Assembly (NCBI GenBank): GCA_937871355.1
Contig: CALMPX010000331.1
Coordinates: 1 to 13,450 of the forward strand
DNA length: 13,450 bases
Source of the DNA: an uncultured Bdellovibrio sp.
Lineage (GTDB): Bacteria > Bdellovibrionota > Bdellovibrionia > Bdellovibrionales > Bdellovibrionaceae
Direction of reading: 5' to 3'
Part shown: positions 7,228 through 13,450 of the stretch, one piece after another
Numbering within the stretch: position 1 is the first letter of the stretch
Layout of the letters: each line of letters opens with the position of its first letter
Translations under genes and position numbers: made by a program
The notes under the pieces: generated by a model
Seen by the model: the letters and a program-made list of their open reading frames with translations, nothing else
Told to the model about the DNA's origin: nothing
Databases searched by the model: none

Positions 7228-7256
7228 TTGACTAGCCACGCTTTGCGCACAATGAT
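7228..7256 (+). promoter_or_regulatory. Putative leaderless promoter of the ferredoxin gene
   Basis: TTGACT (7228-7233; 5 of 6 consensus), 17 bp, AATGAT (7251-7256; 4 of 6), then seven bases and the ATG at 7264. The predicted start site is at or one base before the ATG. No Shine-Dalgarno-like purine tract lies between promoter and ATG. Confidence 0.45.
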
Positions 7257-7263
7257 AGCATAA

Positions 7264-7542
7264 ATGATGTTCAAAGTTTTTATCCCACAGAAAAATTTAA
7301 CTTTGTTTGTAGAACCAAATGCCAATCTGATGGATTTACTAATCGAGAATCAGATCCCGGTAGCCTCGTCATGTTTAGGCGAAGGCGTTTGTTCCAAATG
7401 CGCTGTAGATATGACTCCACGACTGAATCCCTCTGAACTCGAAGTTAAAACACTGACCCGCAATAAAAGACCTGAAGATCAGCGTCTCTGCTGTCAGGTC
7501 TTTATTACGGAAGATATCGAAGTTAAAACAGGATATTGGTAG
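7264..7542 (+). CDS. Plant-type [2Fe-2S] ferredoxin
   Basis: 92 residues, a beta-grasp ferredoxin of the short bacterial kind. The cluster motif is C37-x5-C43-x2-C46 (CLGEGVCSKC), with the fourth ligand in RLCCQV (C76 or C77; by analogy with the usual RLxCQ pattern, C77). It should be a soluble one-electron carrier; its partners are not visible. ATG codons at 7264 and 7267 are both possible starts; the first fits the promoter spacing. It diverges from trxB across 108 bases. Its stop codon (7540-7542) directly abuts the stop of the convergent yejE, with no bases between and no terminator. The doubled Cys at 76-77 is a small oddity. Confidence 0.93.
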   Translation: MMFKVFIPQKNLTLFVEPNANLMDLLIENQIPVASSCLGEGVCSKCAVDMTPRLNPSELEVKTLTRNKRPEDQRLCCQVFITEDIEVKTGYW

Positions 7543-8586
7543 TTAGCCGACGGCCGATTTAGAATCGAACGCATCACGTACAGCCAGACCGATATTGATC
7601 AACAAAGTCAATGTCACGATCAAGGCAATCGATGGATACCACACCAGCCATTCGGCGGTCGTAAAGTATTTCTGCGCTTGCTGTAATAATTCACCCCAAC
7701 TTGGCGTCGGTGCACGTAAACCTAAACCTAAATAATCGAGGAAAGCTAAGGTTGAAATATTCGCCGCGATATCAAATGGCGAGAATGTTACAATGGGAGT
7801 GATCGCATTAGGTAGAATATGTTTGAAGATGATTCGACTATTCGAAGAACCAATAGCACGAGCCGCTTCGACATATTCGCGCTTTCTTAATTGTAAAAAC
7901 TGCGCCCGCATATAAAGCGCAATTTTAGTCCAATCAAACAACGACAAAAATATAACCAGTACGAGCAAGTTCGGAGTAAAAATCGAAATAATCGTAATCA
8001 AAATGAGAGTGGTCGGCATCGTTTGAATGATTTCCACGCTACGCATACCGATCAAGTCCACTTTTCCACCAAAATATCCTGTCACCGACCCTATGATGAT
8101 TCCAAAAAAGTATGAAAAAAACCAAGCTCCAAGAGCAAAAACTAATGAGTAACGTAACCCGTAAAGTAAGCGCGTAAACACGTCACGTCCACGATCATCA
8201 GTTCCCATTAAATTATACTTTGAAGGCGGAGATGGATATTTATCTACAACCGTATTACTTTCAAATGGATCCCATTGAACTAAAGGCCATGCCGCCCAGT
8301 CCCCGTCGTGGAATTCCAAAGCGCGATAATCCATAACGAAAATATCATCACGCCCAAATTCAGTTGGATGGTAATCAAATATCAACGGGACATAAATTTT
8401 CCCCTGGTATTTCATTAAATGAGGTCTATTGTTTGCCCAGAATTCAGCGGTAAAACTGAAAAATATAAGAGCCAAAACCATCAAAGTAGAAAACACGGCT
8501 AATTTATTACGCTTAAAACGACGATATCGTTTCAAAGTGAGTTCATTAGTTATTAATTTGCCTTCAATAATATTCACAAAACTCAT
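7543..8586 (-). CDS. yejE: Peptide ABC transporter permease, YejE type
   Basis: 347 residues. The N-terminus has a membrane helix (about 30-50), then a large periplasmic insert with the YejE-specific texture (ANNRPHL, YQGKIYVPLIFDY, a Trp-rich stretch, then PSPPSKYNLMGTDDRGRD at 118-135) before five further helices. The cytoplasmic coupling loop EYVEAARAIGSSNSRIIFKHILPNA is at 237-261 and fits the EAA motif that docks on the ATPase. The C-terminus (VRDAFDSKSAV) matches E. coli YejE closely. It is an inner-membrane subunit of a peptide importer; YejABEF is known for microcin C uptake in E. coli and for antimicrobial-peptide resistance in Salmonella and Brucella. It starts two bases after the yejB stop, so translation is probably coupled. 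No ATPase gene follows; the convergent ferredoxin gene abuts its stop codon. Confidence 0.94.
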   Translation of the reverse strand: MSFVNIIEGKLITNELTLKRYRRFKRNKLAVFSTLMVLALIFFSFTAEFWANNRPHLMKYQGKIYVPLIFDYHPTEFGRDDIFVMDYRALEFHDGDWAAWPLVQWDPFESNTVVDKYPSPPSKYNLMGTDDRGRDVFTRLLYGLRYSLVFALGAWFFSYFFGIIIGSVTGYFGGKVDLIGMRSVEIIQTMPTTLILITIISIFTPNLLVLVIFLSLFDWTKIALYMRAQFLQLRKREYVEAARAIGSSNSRIIFKHILPNAITPIVTFSPFDIAANISTLAFLDYLGLGLRAPTPSWGELLQQAQKYFTTAEWLVWYPSIALIVTLTLLINIGLAVRDAFDSKSAVG

Positions 8587-8588
8587 CC

Positions 8589-9599
8589 CTACTTAAAATC
8601 TATTCGCGGATCTACAATGACATAAATCACGTCGCTAATAATATTACCTAACAACAACATCAACGAAGAAATAAACGTTAAACCCATAATCACGTTGTAA
8701 TCACGAGCTAAGATAGACGTATAACCTAATAACCCGATACCGTCTAAATTGAATAATGTTTCGATAATCAAAGATCCGGCCAAGAACACGCGCAAGAATC
8801 CGCCTAAGCCCGTCGCAACTGGAATCATGGCATTACGCAAAGCATGTTTATAATAAACTAAGTTATCGCCCAAACCTTTTGAACGAGCAGTTCTGATGTA
8901 ATCAGATTTAATCACGTCCAACATCGAGTTTCGAACTAACATTGTTAATTCCGTGAAACTTCCGATCATGTAACAAATCAATGGCAAGACAAAGTGATAG
9001 GCACGATCGCCAATTTTGCCGAGTGTCGTCAACGAATCGTAATCATCAGCCTTTACTCCGCCTATCGGAAACCAATCAAAGTATGAGCCTCCGGCAAACC
9101 ATACGATCAAAAAAATACCAAGAACGATGGGAGGAATTGAATACAGAATATATAAAATCACACCGCTAATTTGATCGAAAGGACCACCAGCATTAATTGC
9201 CTTTTTTACTCCGAGTGGAATACAAACCAAATAAGTCAAAATAAGTGAAGCGACACCAAATGAAAGCGAGACTGGAAATTTTGAAGAAATAATATCGATA
9301 ACAGGTTCTTGGTAAGCAAAACTTTCTCCAAAATCGAGGCGAGAAATATTTTTTAGCCATAAGAAATAGCGTTCATGAATCGGCTTATCAAAACCATACT
9401 GCTTTACTAAACCATCCAAAATCTCCTGAGAAACTTGAGTGCTTTTGCCGCCGTCTCCGCCTCCGCCCATGCGAAGCTTTTGTAATTTTTGCTCTATCGG
9501 CCCACCAGGAGCCGCATTAATAATAAAAAACGTAACTAGAGTAATCCCTAGAAACGTTGGTATAGCCAAAAGTAAACGACGAATTAAATAAACAAACAT
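8589..9599 (-). CDS. yejB: Peptide ABC transporter permease, YejB type
   Basis: 336 residues. The N-terminus MFVYLIRRLLLAIPTFLGI with APGGP (30-34) is the OppB/YejB hallmark. YejB-specific stretches are clear: YGFDKPIHERYF (68-79), DFGESF, FAGGSYFDWFP (168-178), and a C-terminus VDPRIDF that matches E. coli YejB. The EAA-type loop is DYIRTARSKGLGDNLVYYKHALRNA (233-257). A short glycine-rich run GGGGDGG (45-51) sits in the first periplasmic loop; E. coli YejB also has a Gly-rich, variable insert there. It pairs with YejE to form the membrane channel. It lies 14 bases after yejA, with only a weak GAGA ribosome-binding candidate, and two bases before yejE. Confidence 0.95.
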   Translation of the reverse strand: MFVYLIRRLLLAIPTFLGITLVTFFIINAAPGGPIEQKLQKLRMGGGGDGGKSTQVSQEILDGLVKQYGFDKPIHERYFLWLKNISRLDFGESFAYQEPVIDIISSKFPVSLSFGVASLILTYLVCIPLGVKKAINAGGPFDQISGVILYILYSIPPIVLGIFLIVWFAGGSYFDWFPIGGVKADDYDSLTTLGKIGDRAYHFVLPLICYMIGSFTELTMLVRNSMLDVIKSDYIRTARSKGLGDNLVYYKHALRNAMIPVATGLGGFLRVFLAGSLIIETLFNLDGIGLLGYTSILARDYNVIMGLTFISSLMLLLGNIISDVIYVIVDPRIDFK

Positions 9600-9613
9600 T
9601 TTTTATAATCTCA

Positions 9614-11248
9614 TTACTTTGTCGGTGCGCTAGCTGACCACCACGTGGCTTGACCGAATCCATATCTGAATGTTTCGGCAGGAGCTTTAACTTTACTGCT
9701 CATAGCGTAGAAATCAAATTTATTATTGAACATGAAAATATAAGGAACATCTTCAGCAATCAAAGTATAAACCTTTTTAAAAATTTTAGTACGCTTAGCT
9801 TTGTCTAATTCAGCACGGCCCTCTTCAATTAATTTATCAACTTCAGGATTTTTGTAACCACCATAATTAGATCCGCCTTTAGAATCAGAAGAAGAATGCC
9901 AAATTTGTTTTGGATCTGATTCGATTGAACCAGCGCCCCAGCCCATGGCAAACATCTCTATGTTACGGTCGTCAATGGCTTTTACGAAGCTATTCCACTC
10001 CATAAATTTCAACGTTAATTCAATACCGGCTTTTTTATAATCTTCTTTAGCAATTGTGAAATATTTTTCAGAATCTTTGTTAGCGTAAATTAAAGTAAGT
10101 TTCATTTCTAATTTTTTACCTGCATCAGTTTTATCTAACACACCGTCTTTATCTGAATCAGACCATCCTGATTTTTTCAAAAGCTCTTGTGCTGCTTTTG
10201 GATCAAAAAGAATAGGTTTTACGTCAGCAGCTTGGCTTGAGTTAACAGAAACAGGCCCTGTTGCAAGATCGGCCATACCCTCTTTAAATTTTTTATTCAT
10301 TTCAGGACGATTAAATAAAAGCGCGAGAGCTTTACGTACATTTAAATCTTTAAGAATAGGGTTTTTAAAGTTGAAACCAACAAAACCATATGATTTAGGA
10401 GAACTGTTTTTTACTTTTTTAGCAAAAACTGTTTTTCCGAACGGTCCACCTTTTGCTTTTAAGAAAGTATCAATTGATTTCATTTCAGCAAAATCTACTT
10501 CGCCTTTTTTCAAACGTTCAATCAAGATTGAATCATCTTTAGTGAAGCGGAAATTGATTTGATCAAAGTTATAGTACCCTTTGAAGTCTTTAACATCTTT
10601 ACCGTACCATTTGTCGAATTTTTTAACGACGATCATTTGACCTTTATCGTATCTTTCGAATTTATAAGGACCCGCTCCGACCGCTTCTTTTTGTAATTTG
10701 ATCGACTTGTTAATATCACCGTAAACTGATTTAGGAATAACTTTGATTATTCCACAAAGAGATTCTAAATTTTTAAAATATTTTTCAGAAGCTGTAAATT
10801 TGATGGTGTGTTTGTCGATAACTTCAACTTTTTTGAAAGTTTCAATGTAAGGAACCATGTTTAAAGCTTGGTGTCTTGGTTCTTTAATGGTGTCTAATGA
10901 AAACTTTACGTCATCAGCGGTGACTGGATCACCATTATGAAAGAATGCATTTTTGCGGATATGGAAGGTGAAAGACAAACCATCTTTTGATGTTTCAATC
11001 TTTTCCGCTAAAGCAGGAACGATGTCGTTATTTTCAATGTCATATGTACAAAGAGTATCGTGAACATAATTGGCGAAATACTGCTCGTATTGATCTCCAG
11101 CCATAATTGGATGCAAACTTTCAGGTTCGTTATCGAAATTATAATTCATAACTCCACCCTGAGGCGCCGTTAAATTAGGCTTGGCTGCTTGAGCCCCATT
11201 TACAGCTAAAGTGATGACCGCAGTTAATAATAACGTCATTTTTTTCAT
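9614..11248 (-). CDS. Periplasmic peptide-binding protein, YejA/OppA family (SBP family 5)
   Basis: 544 residues. A Sec signal peptide is clear: KK, a hydrophobic core (5-16), then AQA (19-21) before the likely cleavage; there is no lipobox Cys, so it is soluble in the periplasm. Family-5 binding-protein features include LAEKIETSKDGLSFTFHIRKNAFFHNGDPVTADDV (80-114), GAGPYKFERY (191-200) and FNFKNPILKDLNVRKAL. The pattern YNFDQINFRFTKDD (226-239) and the operon order support the YejA branch, though E. coli YejA is longer. It captures peptides for YejB/YejE. A DxDxDGxxxD acidic loop (D364-D372) in the lobe insert resembles a calcium-binding loop. AAAGGAG (11255-11261) six bases upstream is the best Shine-Dalgarno site in the window, fitting high expression. 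It is the first gene of the yejA-B-E operon. Confidence 0.94.
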   Translation of the reverse strand: MKKMTLLLTAVITLAVNGAQAAKPNLTAPQGGVMNYNFDNEPESLHPIMAGDQYEQYFANYVHDTLCTYDIENNDIVPALAEKIETSKDGLSFTFHIRKNAFFHNGDPVTADDVKFSLDTIKEPRHQALNMVPYIETFKKVEVIDKHTIKFTASEKYFKNLESLCGIIKVIPKSVYGDINKSIKLQKEAVGAGPYKFERYDKGQMIVVKKFDKWYGKDVKDFKGYYNFDQINFRFTKDDSILIERLKKGEVDFAEMKSIDTFLKAKGGPFGKTVFAKKVKNSSPKSYGFVGFNFKNPILKDLNVRKALALLFNRPEMNKKFKEGMADLATGPVSVNSSQAADVKPILFDPKAAQELLKKSGWSDSDKDGVLDKTDAGKKLEMKLTLIYANKDSEKYFTIAKEDYKKAGIELTLKFMEWNSFVKAIDDRNIEMFAMGWGAGSIESDPKQIWHSSSDSKGGSNYGGYKNPEVDKLIEEGRAELDKAKRTKIFKKVYTLIAEDVPYIFMFNNKFDFYAMSSKVKAPAETFRYGFGQATWWSASAPTK

Positions 11249-11288
11249 CCAAAACTCCTTTGAATATAAGAAATAATTAAGTTGGAAA

Positions 11289-11317
11289 ATAATATGTTTT
11301 CTTGCTTAGGGAGTCCA
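11289..11317 (-). promoter_or_regulatory. Possible promoter of the yejA-B-E operon
   Basis: On the minus strand TGGACT (11317-11312), 17 bp, TATTAT (11294-11289). The start site would be near 11282, giving a leader of about 34 bases that includes the Shine-Dalgarno site. The 138-bp divergent gap 11249-11386 is very AT-rich, so other -10-like boxes exist, for example TATAAT at 11329-11324. Confidence 0.3.
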
Positions 11318-11356
11318 TCTTATATTATAAAAAAACTATAAAATTTAACGACTTAC

Positions 11357-11373
11357 AGGGTATCGGTCACCCT
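11357..11373 (+). promoter_or_regulatory. Small inverted repeat ahead of the arginase-family gene
   Basis: AGGGT (11357-11361) and ACCCT (11369-11373) could form a 5-bp hairpin with a 7-base loop, ending five bases before the Shine-Dalgarno site. It might be an operator half-site pair or a leader hairpin. It is short enough to be chance. Confidence 0.2.
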
Positions 11374-11386
11374 CAGCGAGGATTTC

Positions 11387-12484
11387 ATGGCTCCACATTC
11401 GAATGACACCCCCAATAGCAACAGCAGAACACCTAAGTTTGACGCAACCACAACAATTTCATCGGATTACGGCATCTTTGGAATTCCTTTGTCTGAAGCT
11501 GAATGCAAACTTGTTCTTTTGCCGGTGCCTTGGGAAGTGACAACTTCTTACGGAAAAGGAGCCAGTAACGGCCCTCGTATCATTCGCGAAGCTTCTGAAC
11601 AAATTGATCTTTTCGATATCGAAACGAAAACAGCTTACGAAGACGGAATCTTTATGAAACCGGTCTCTGAAGAAATCCACCAGATGAGCCAGGATTTTAA
11701 AAAATCCGCTCAAAAAGTCATCCATCTAAAAACGGAGATGTCTGACGACACCAAAACAATTGAAACTTTAACGGCTCAAGTCAACCAAGCCTCAGAAAAG
11801 CTGACGGCCTGGGTTTATGCGGAAACAAAAAAAATCTTACAGGCTGGTAAATTGTTTGGCCTCGTCGGCGGGGACCACTCGACACCGTTGGGAGCTATTC
11901 AGGCAATTTGTGAAAAACATTCAGTGGGTGGAAAATCCGAAGTCGGTATTCTTCATTTAGATGCTCACTCAGATACACGAAAAGCTTATCAAGGGTTTCA
12001 CCAGTCTCATGCTTCGATCATGTTTAACGTGATGAATTCTCCGATAGAAAAAAGACCGGCCAAATTAGTTCAATTAGGTATTCGTGATTTCTGCGAAGAA
12101 GAATACAACTTTGTTCAGTCGCGCTCAGATATTAAAACATTTTTCGATATCCCCACCAAACAACGACAGTTAAAAGGTGAAAGCTGGGAATCGATCGCCA
12201 GCGACGTGATTTCAGAACTTCCGAAAAAAGTTTATATCTCTTTTGATATTGATGGATTAGATCCGCAATTTTGTCCTTCAACGGGAACCCCCGTGGTCGG
12301 CGGACTTTCGGTGGATGAAGTTTTCTATCTTTTCAATTTATTAGCCCAAAGCGGAAGACAAATCGTAGGCTTTGATCTGAATGAAGTCTCCACTGGTGAT
12401 GCCGACAGTGCCGAGTGGGACGGAAACGTCGGAGCACGTATGCTGTACAAGCTCTGCGGCTGGAGCATCGTCACGAATAAATAA
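11387..12484 (+). CDS. Arginase/agmatinase-family (ureohydrolase) enzyme
   Basis: 365 residues. All di-manganese signature motifs are present: GGDHS (161-165, H164), LDAHSD (191-196; D192, H194, D196) and SFDIDGLDP (285-293; D287, D289), followed by GTPVVGGLS. It should hydrolyse a guanidino compound to urea plus an amine. The substrate (agmatine, arginine, formiminoglutamate, guanidine or another) cannot be read safely. It is about 60 residues longer than classic agmatinases because of a charged, helical, possibly coiled-coil stretch at about 95-145 before GGDHS; long 'agmatinase family' proteins of this kind occur in other bacteria. The first 25 residues are polar and likely disordered. The start is supported by GAGGA (11378-11382) four bases before the ATG. 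It stands alone, divergent from yejA, and its stop codon lies at the edge of a repeat and terminator. Confidence 0.92.
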   Translation: MAPHSNDTPNSNSRTPKFDATTTISSDYGIFGIPLSEAECKLVLLPVPWEVTTSYGKGASNGPRIIREASEQIDLFDIETKTAYEDGIFMKPVSEEIHQMSQDFKKSAQKVIHLKTEMSDDTKTIETLTAQVNQASEKLTAWVYAETKKILQAGKLFGLVGGDHSTPLGAIQAICEKHSVGGKSEVGILHLDAHSDTRKAYQGFHQSHASIMFNVMNSPIEKRPAKLVQLGIRDFCEEEYNFVQSRSDIKTFFDIPTKQRQLKGESWESIASDVISELPKKVYISFDIDGLDPQFCPSTGTPVVGGLSVDEVFYLFNLLAQSGRQIVGFDLNEVSTGDADSAEWDGNVGARMLYKLCGWSIVTNK

Positions 12485-12503
12485 AAAGGTGCCAGGCCTT
12501 TTT
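12484..12503 (+). repeat. Left arm of 20-bp perfect inverted repeat, next to the arginase-family stop codon
   Basis: AAAAGGTGCCAGGCCTTTTT begins on the last base of the TAA stop. Its exact reverse complement is at 12575-12594. The arm can itself fold (AAAAAGG with CCTTTTT around TGCCAGG) and ends in T residues, so each copy may act as a small terminator for its own gene. Confidence 0.85.
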
Positions 12504-12519
12504 ATTTCCGTGTTAAATT

Positions 12520-12553
12520 AAAAAAGCTCAAGTTTTTCAACTTGAGCTTTTTT
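12520..12553 (+). terminator. Strong bidirectional intrinsic terminator between convergent genes
   Basis: A 15-bp stem (12520-12534 with 12539-12553) closes a TTTC loop. Its core AAGCTCAAGTT / AACTTGAGCTT is flanked by A residues on the left and six T residues on the right, so it works as an intrinsic terminator in both directions. It sits midway between the convergent arginase-family and unknown genes. Confidence 0.9.
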
Positions 12554-12574
12554 GTTTCTAAACTTATTAAGAAA

Positions 12575-12594
12575 AAAAAGGCCTGGCACCTTTT
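12575..12594 (-). repeat. Right arm of 20-bp perfect inverted repeat, overlapping the stop codon of the minus-strand gene
   Basis: Read on the minus strand this is the same 20-mer as at 12484-12503. It overlaps the last two bases of the TAA (12595-12593) of the minus-strand gene and is followed by a T-rich run of eight. Both convergent genes therefore end in TAA plus AAGGTGCCAGGCC plus a T tract. Confidence 0.85.
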
Positions 12595-13450
12595 ACAGAG
12601 CCGACATCTGTCCTAAAATATCATAATTAACGGCTGCAGGATTATTGTTCACTTGTTTGTTTGCATTAAGCTGACGAAGCATATCTAAAGTGTACGCATG
12701 CACAGCAGCCTCATTCTTAACGTTATCATTTCTTAAGAACTGAGTTAATTTGTAGATTTCTTTTTTATCAGCACTGCTATTACAAGTCGCAAGTTCAGCC
12801 CCTGTAGCTCCCCAACGCAATTCCGCACACATATACGGATCGAAAGACATGAGATTAGCTCGTGAAGCTAATTGAATCAGATTCAATTTGACCGGAGCTC
12901 CCACTGAATTTTTATACGTGATACTACAAGCACCTGCCGCTGATTTAAAGGCAGCAAGCAAGTCTGCTTTTAAGTTTGCACCTTTGTATGAAATCATTGG
13001 ATCTTTTTCATTCACGCGCTTAACGATATCTTTTGCAAAAGTGACTAATGACAGTGAATCCGCACGACGTCTTAAATCACTGCTCGGACTCGAATGCGTT
13101 TCCCAATCGCCCTCAGCACCAAAAATATTATTTGGATAAACAGCGAGAGTTTCTTTAGTTAAGCCACTATCGATGGCTTTTTGAACTTGAATCACACGGT
13201 CAGTAAAGCTATCACAAAGTTGTTTTGTTCTTTCCATCATGTCAGGAATTGGATCGAGTTTATAGTTTCCTCCGGAAAGACGTAAGCTCACCCAGTCACG
13301 CATCGTTACCGTTTTTCCGTTATAAATAAAATTTTTCATATCATACTGCTCTAATGAGAATCCTGGAATTTCCTCATCAGCGGCACGTACGATCTGCCCT
13401 TTTATAATGACGCCTTGAGCGTCTCTGGTAATAGTTGATTCATTAACTTT
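12593..13450 (-). CDS. Unrecognised, probably exported protein, 5'-truncated by the window edge
   Basis: The frame is open from the right edge, giving 285 residues without a stop, so the ATG at 13339 is probably an internal Met. It also lacks a Shine-Dalgarno site, and the residues before it (for example GVIIKGQIVRAADEEIPGF) look coding. I recognise no family. Counted from that ATG, the protein is mostly helical and polar with no membrane helix and has four Cys (42, 138, 171, 186), which suggests disulphides and export; a signal peptide, if any, is outside the window. A short Asn/Ala-rich tail (NANKQVNNNPAAVN) precedes the end. It converges on the arginase-family gene, sharing the repeat-flanked bidirectional terminator. 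Confidence 0.7.
   Translation of the reverse strand, partial: KVNESTITRDAQGVIIKGQIVRAADEEIPGFSLEQYDMKNFIYNGKTVTMRDWVSLRLSGGNYKLDPIPDMMERTKQLCDSFTDRVIQVQKAIDSGLTKETLAVYPNNIFGAEGDWETHSSPSSDLRRRADSLSLVTFAKDIVKRVNEKDPMISYKGANLKADLLAAFKSAAGACSITYKNSVGAPVKLNLIQLASRANLMSFDPYMCAELRWGATGAELATCNSSADKKEIYKLTQFLRNDNVKNEAAVHAYTLDMLRQLNANKQVNNNPAAVNYDILGQMSAL

Noticed and set aside
12484..12594. Inverted repeat as an insertion-sequence end pair
   Set aside because: Only about 70 bases lie between the arms, holding a terminator and no transposase; no target duplication is seen, and the arms begin in the stop codons.
12593..13339. ATG at 13339 as the start of the unknown minus-strand gene
   Set aside because: All 37 codons between it and the window edge are sense codons with protein-like composition, and no ribosome-binding site precedes it.
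1..13450. CRISPR array, tRNA or rRNA gene
   Set aside because: No regularly spaced direct repeats and no tRNA- or rRNA-like conserved stretches; the gaps between genes are all below 140 bases.

Overview
The window reads like a compact piece of a Bdellovibrionota-type chromosome (Bdellovibrio or a low-GC relative). This is an inference from gene content: a PilZ protein with a GYF_2-like N-terminus, a stand-alone receiver, a secreted YejA/OppA-type binding protein, and dense packing. No marker gene fixes the taxon.

Layout. (1) 1-2148, plus strand: a very AT-rich segment holding the 3' part of an unrecognised gene (weakly reverse-transcriptase-like) that overlaps a polytopic membrane protein. 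I read that protein as a Wzx/PelG-type flippase fold with a C-terminal degenerate GGDEF domain that keeps the RxxD c-di-GMP inhibitory site. (2) 2150-2803, minus: a class-I SAM O-methyltransferase. (3) 2874-4835, plus: two peptide-ABC ATPases, OppD-type then OppF-type, ending in a stem-loop. (4) 4910-5668, plus: a GYF_2-like/PilZ protein. (5) 7155-5675, minus: trxB followed by a receiver-only response regulator. (6) 7264-7542, plus: a [2Fe-2S] ferredoxin. (7) 11248-7543, minus: a yejA-like/yejB/yejE operon for the binding protein and two permeases. (8) 11387-12484, plus: an arginase/agmatinase-family enzyme. (9) 13450-12593, minus: an unrecognised, probably exported protein whose frame is still open at the window edge.

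How the genes fit together. The yejA-B-E operon has no ATPase. The OppD/OppF pair three transcription units away is the natural candidate, together forming a complete YejABEF-like peptide importer whose usually fused YejF is split in two. trxB and the ferredoxin are divergent redox genes. The degenerate-GGDEF membrane protein and the PilZ protein both point to c-di-GMP signalling, but nothing shows they are functionally linked.

Expression signals fall into two styles. trxB, the receiver, yejA and the arginase-family gene have good Shine-Dalgarno sites. The methyltransferase, oppD and ferredoxin genes have none; instead each has promoter-like hexamers with a 17-bp spacer that would start transcription at the ATG (leaderless). 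Three convergent gene pairs meet with 0, 1 or 6 bp between stop codons and no visible terminator. The fourth carries a strong bidirectional terminator flanked by a perfect 20-bp inverted repeat that begins within the two stop codons.
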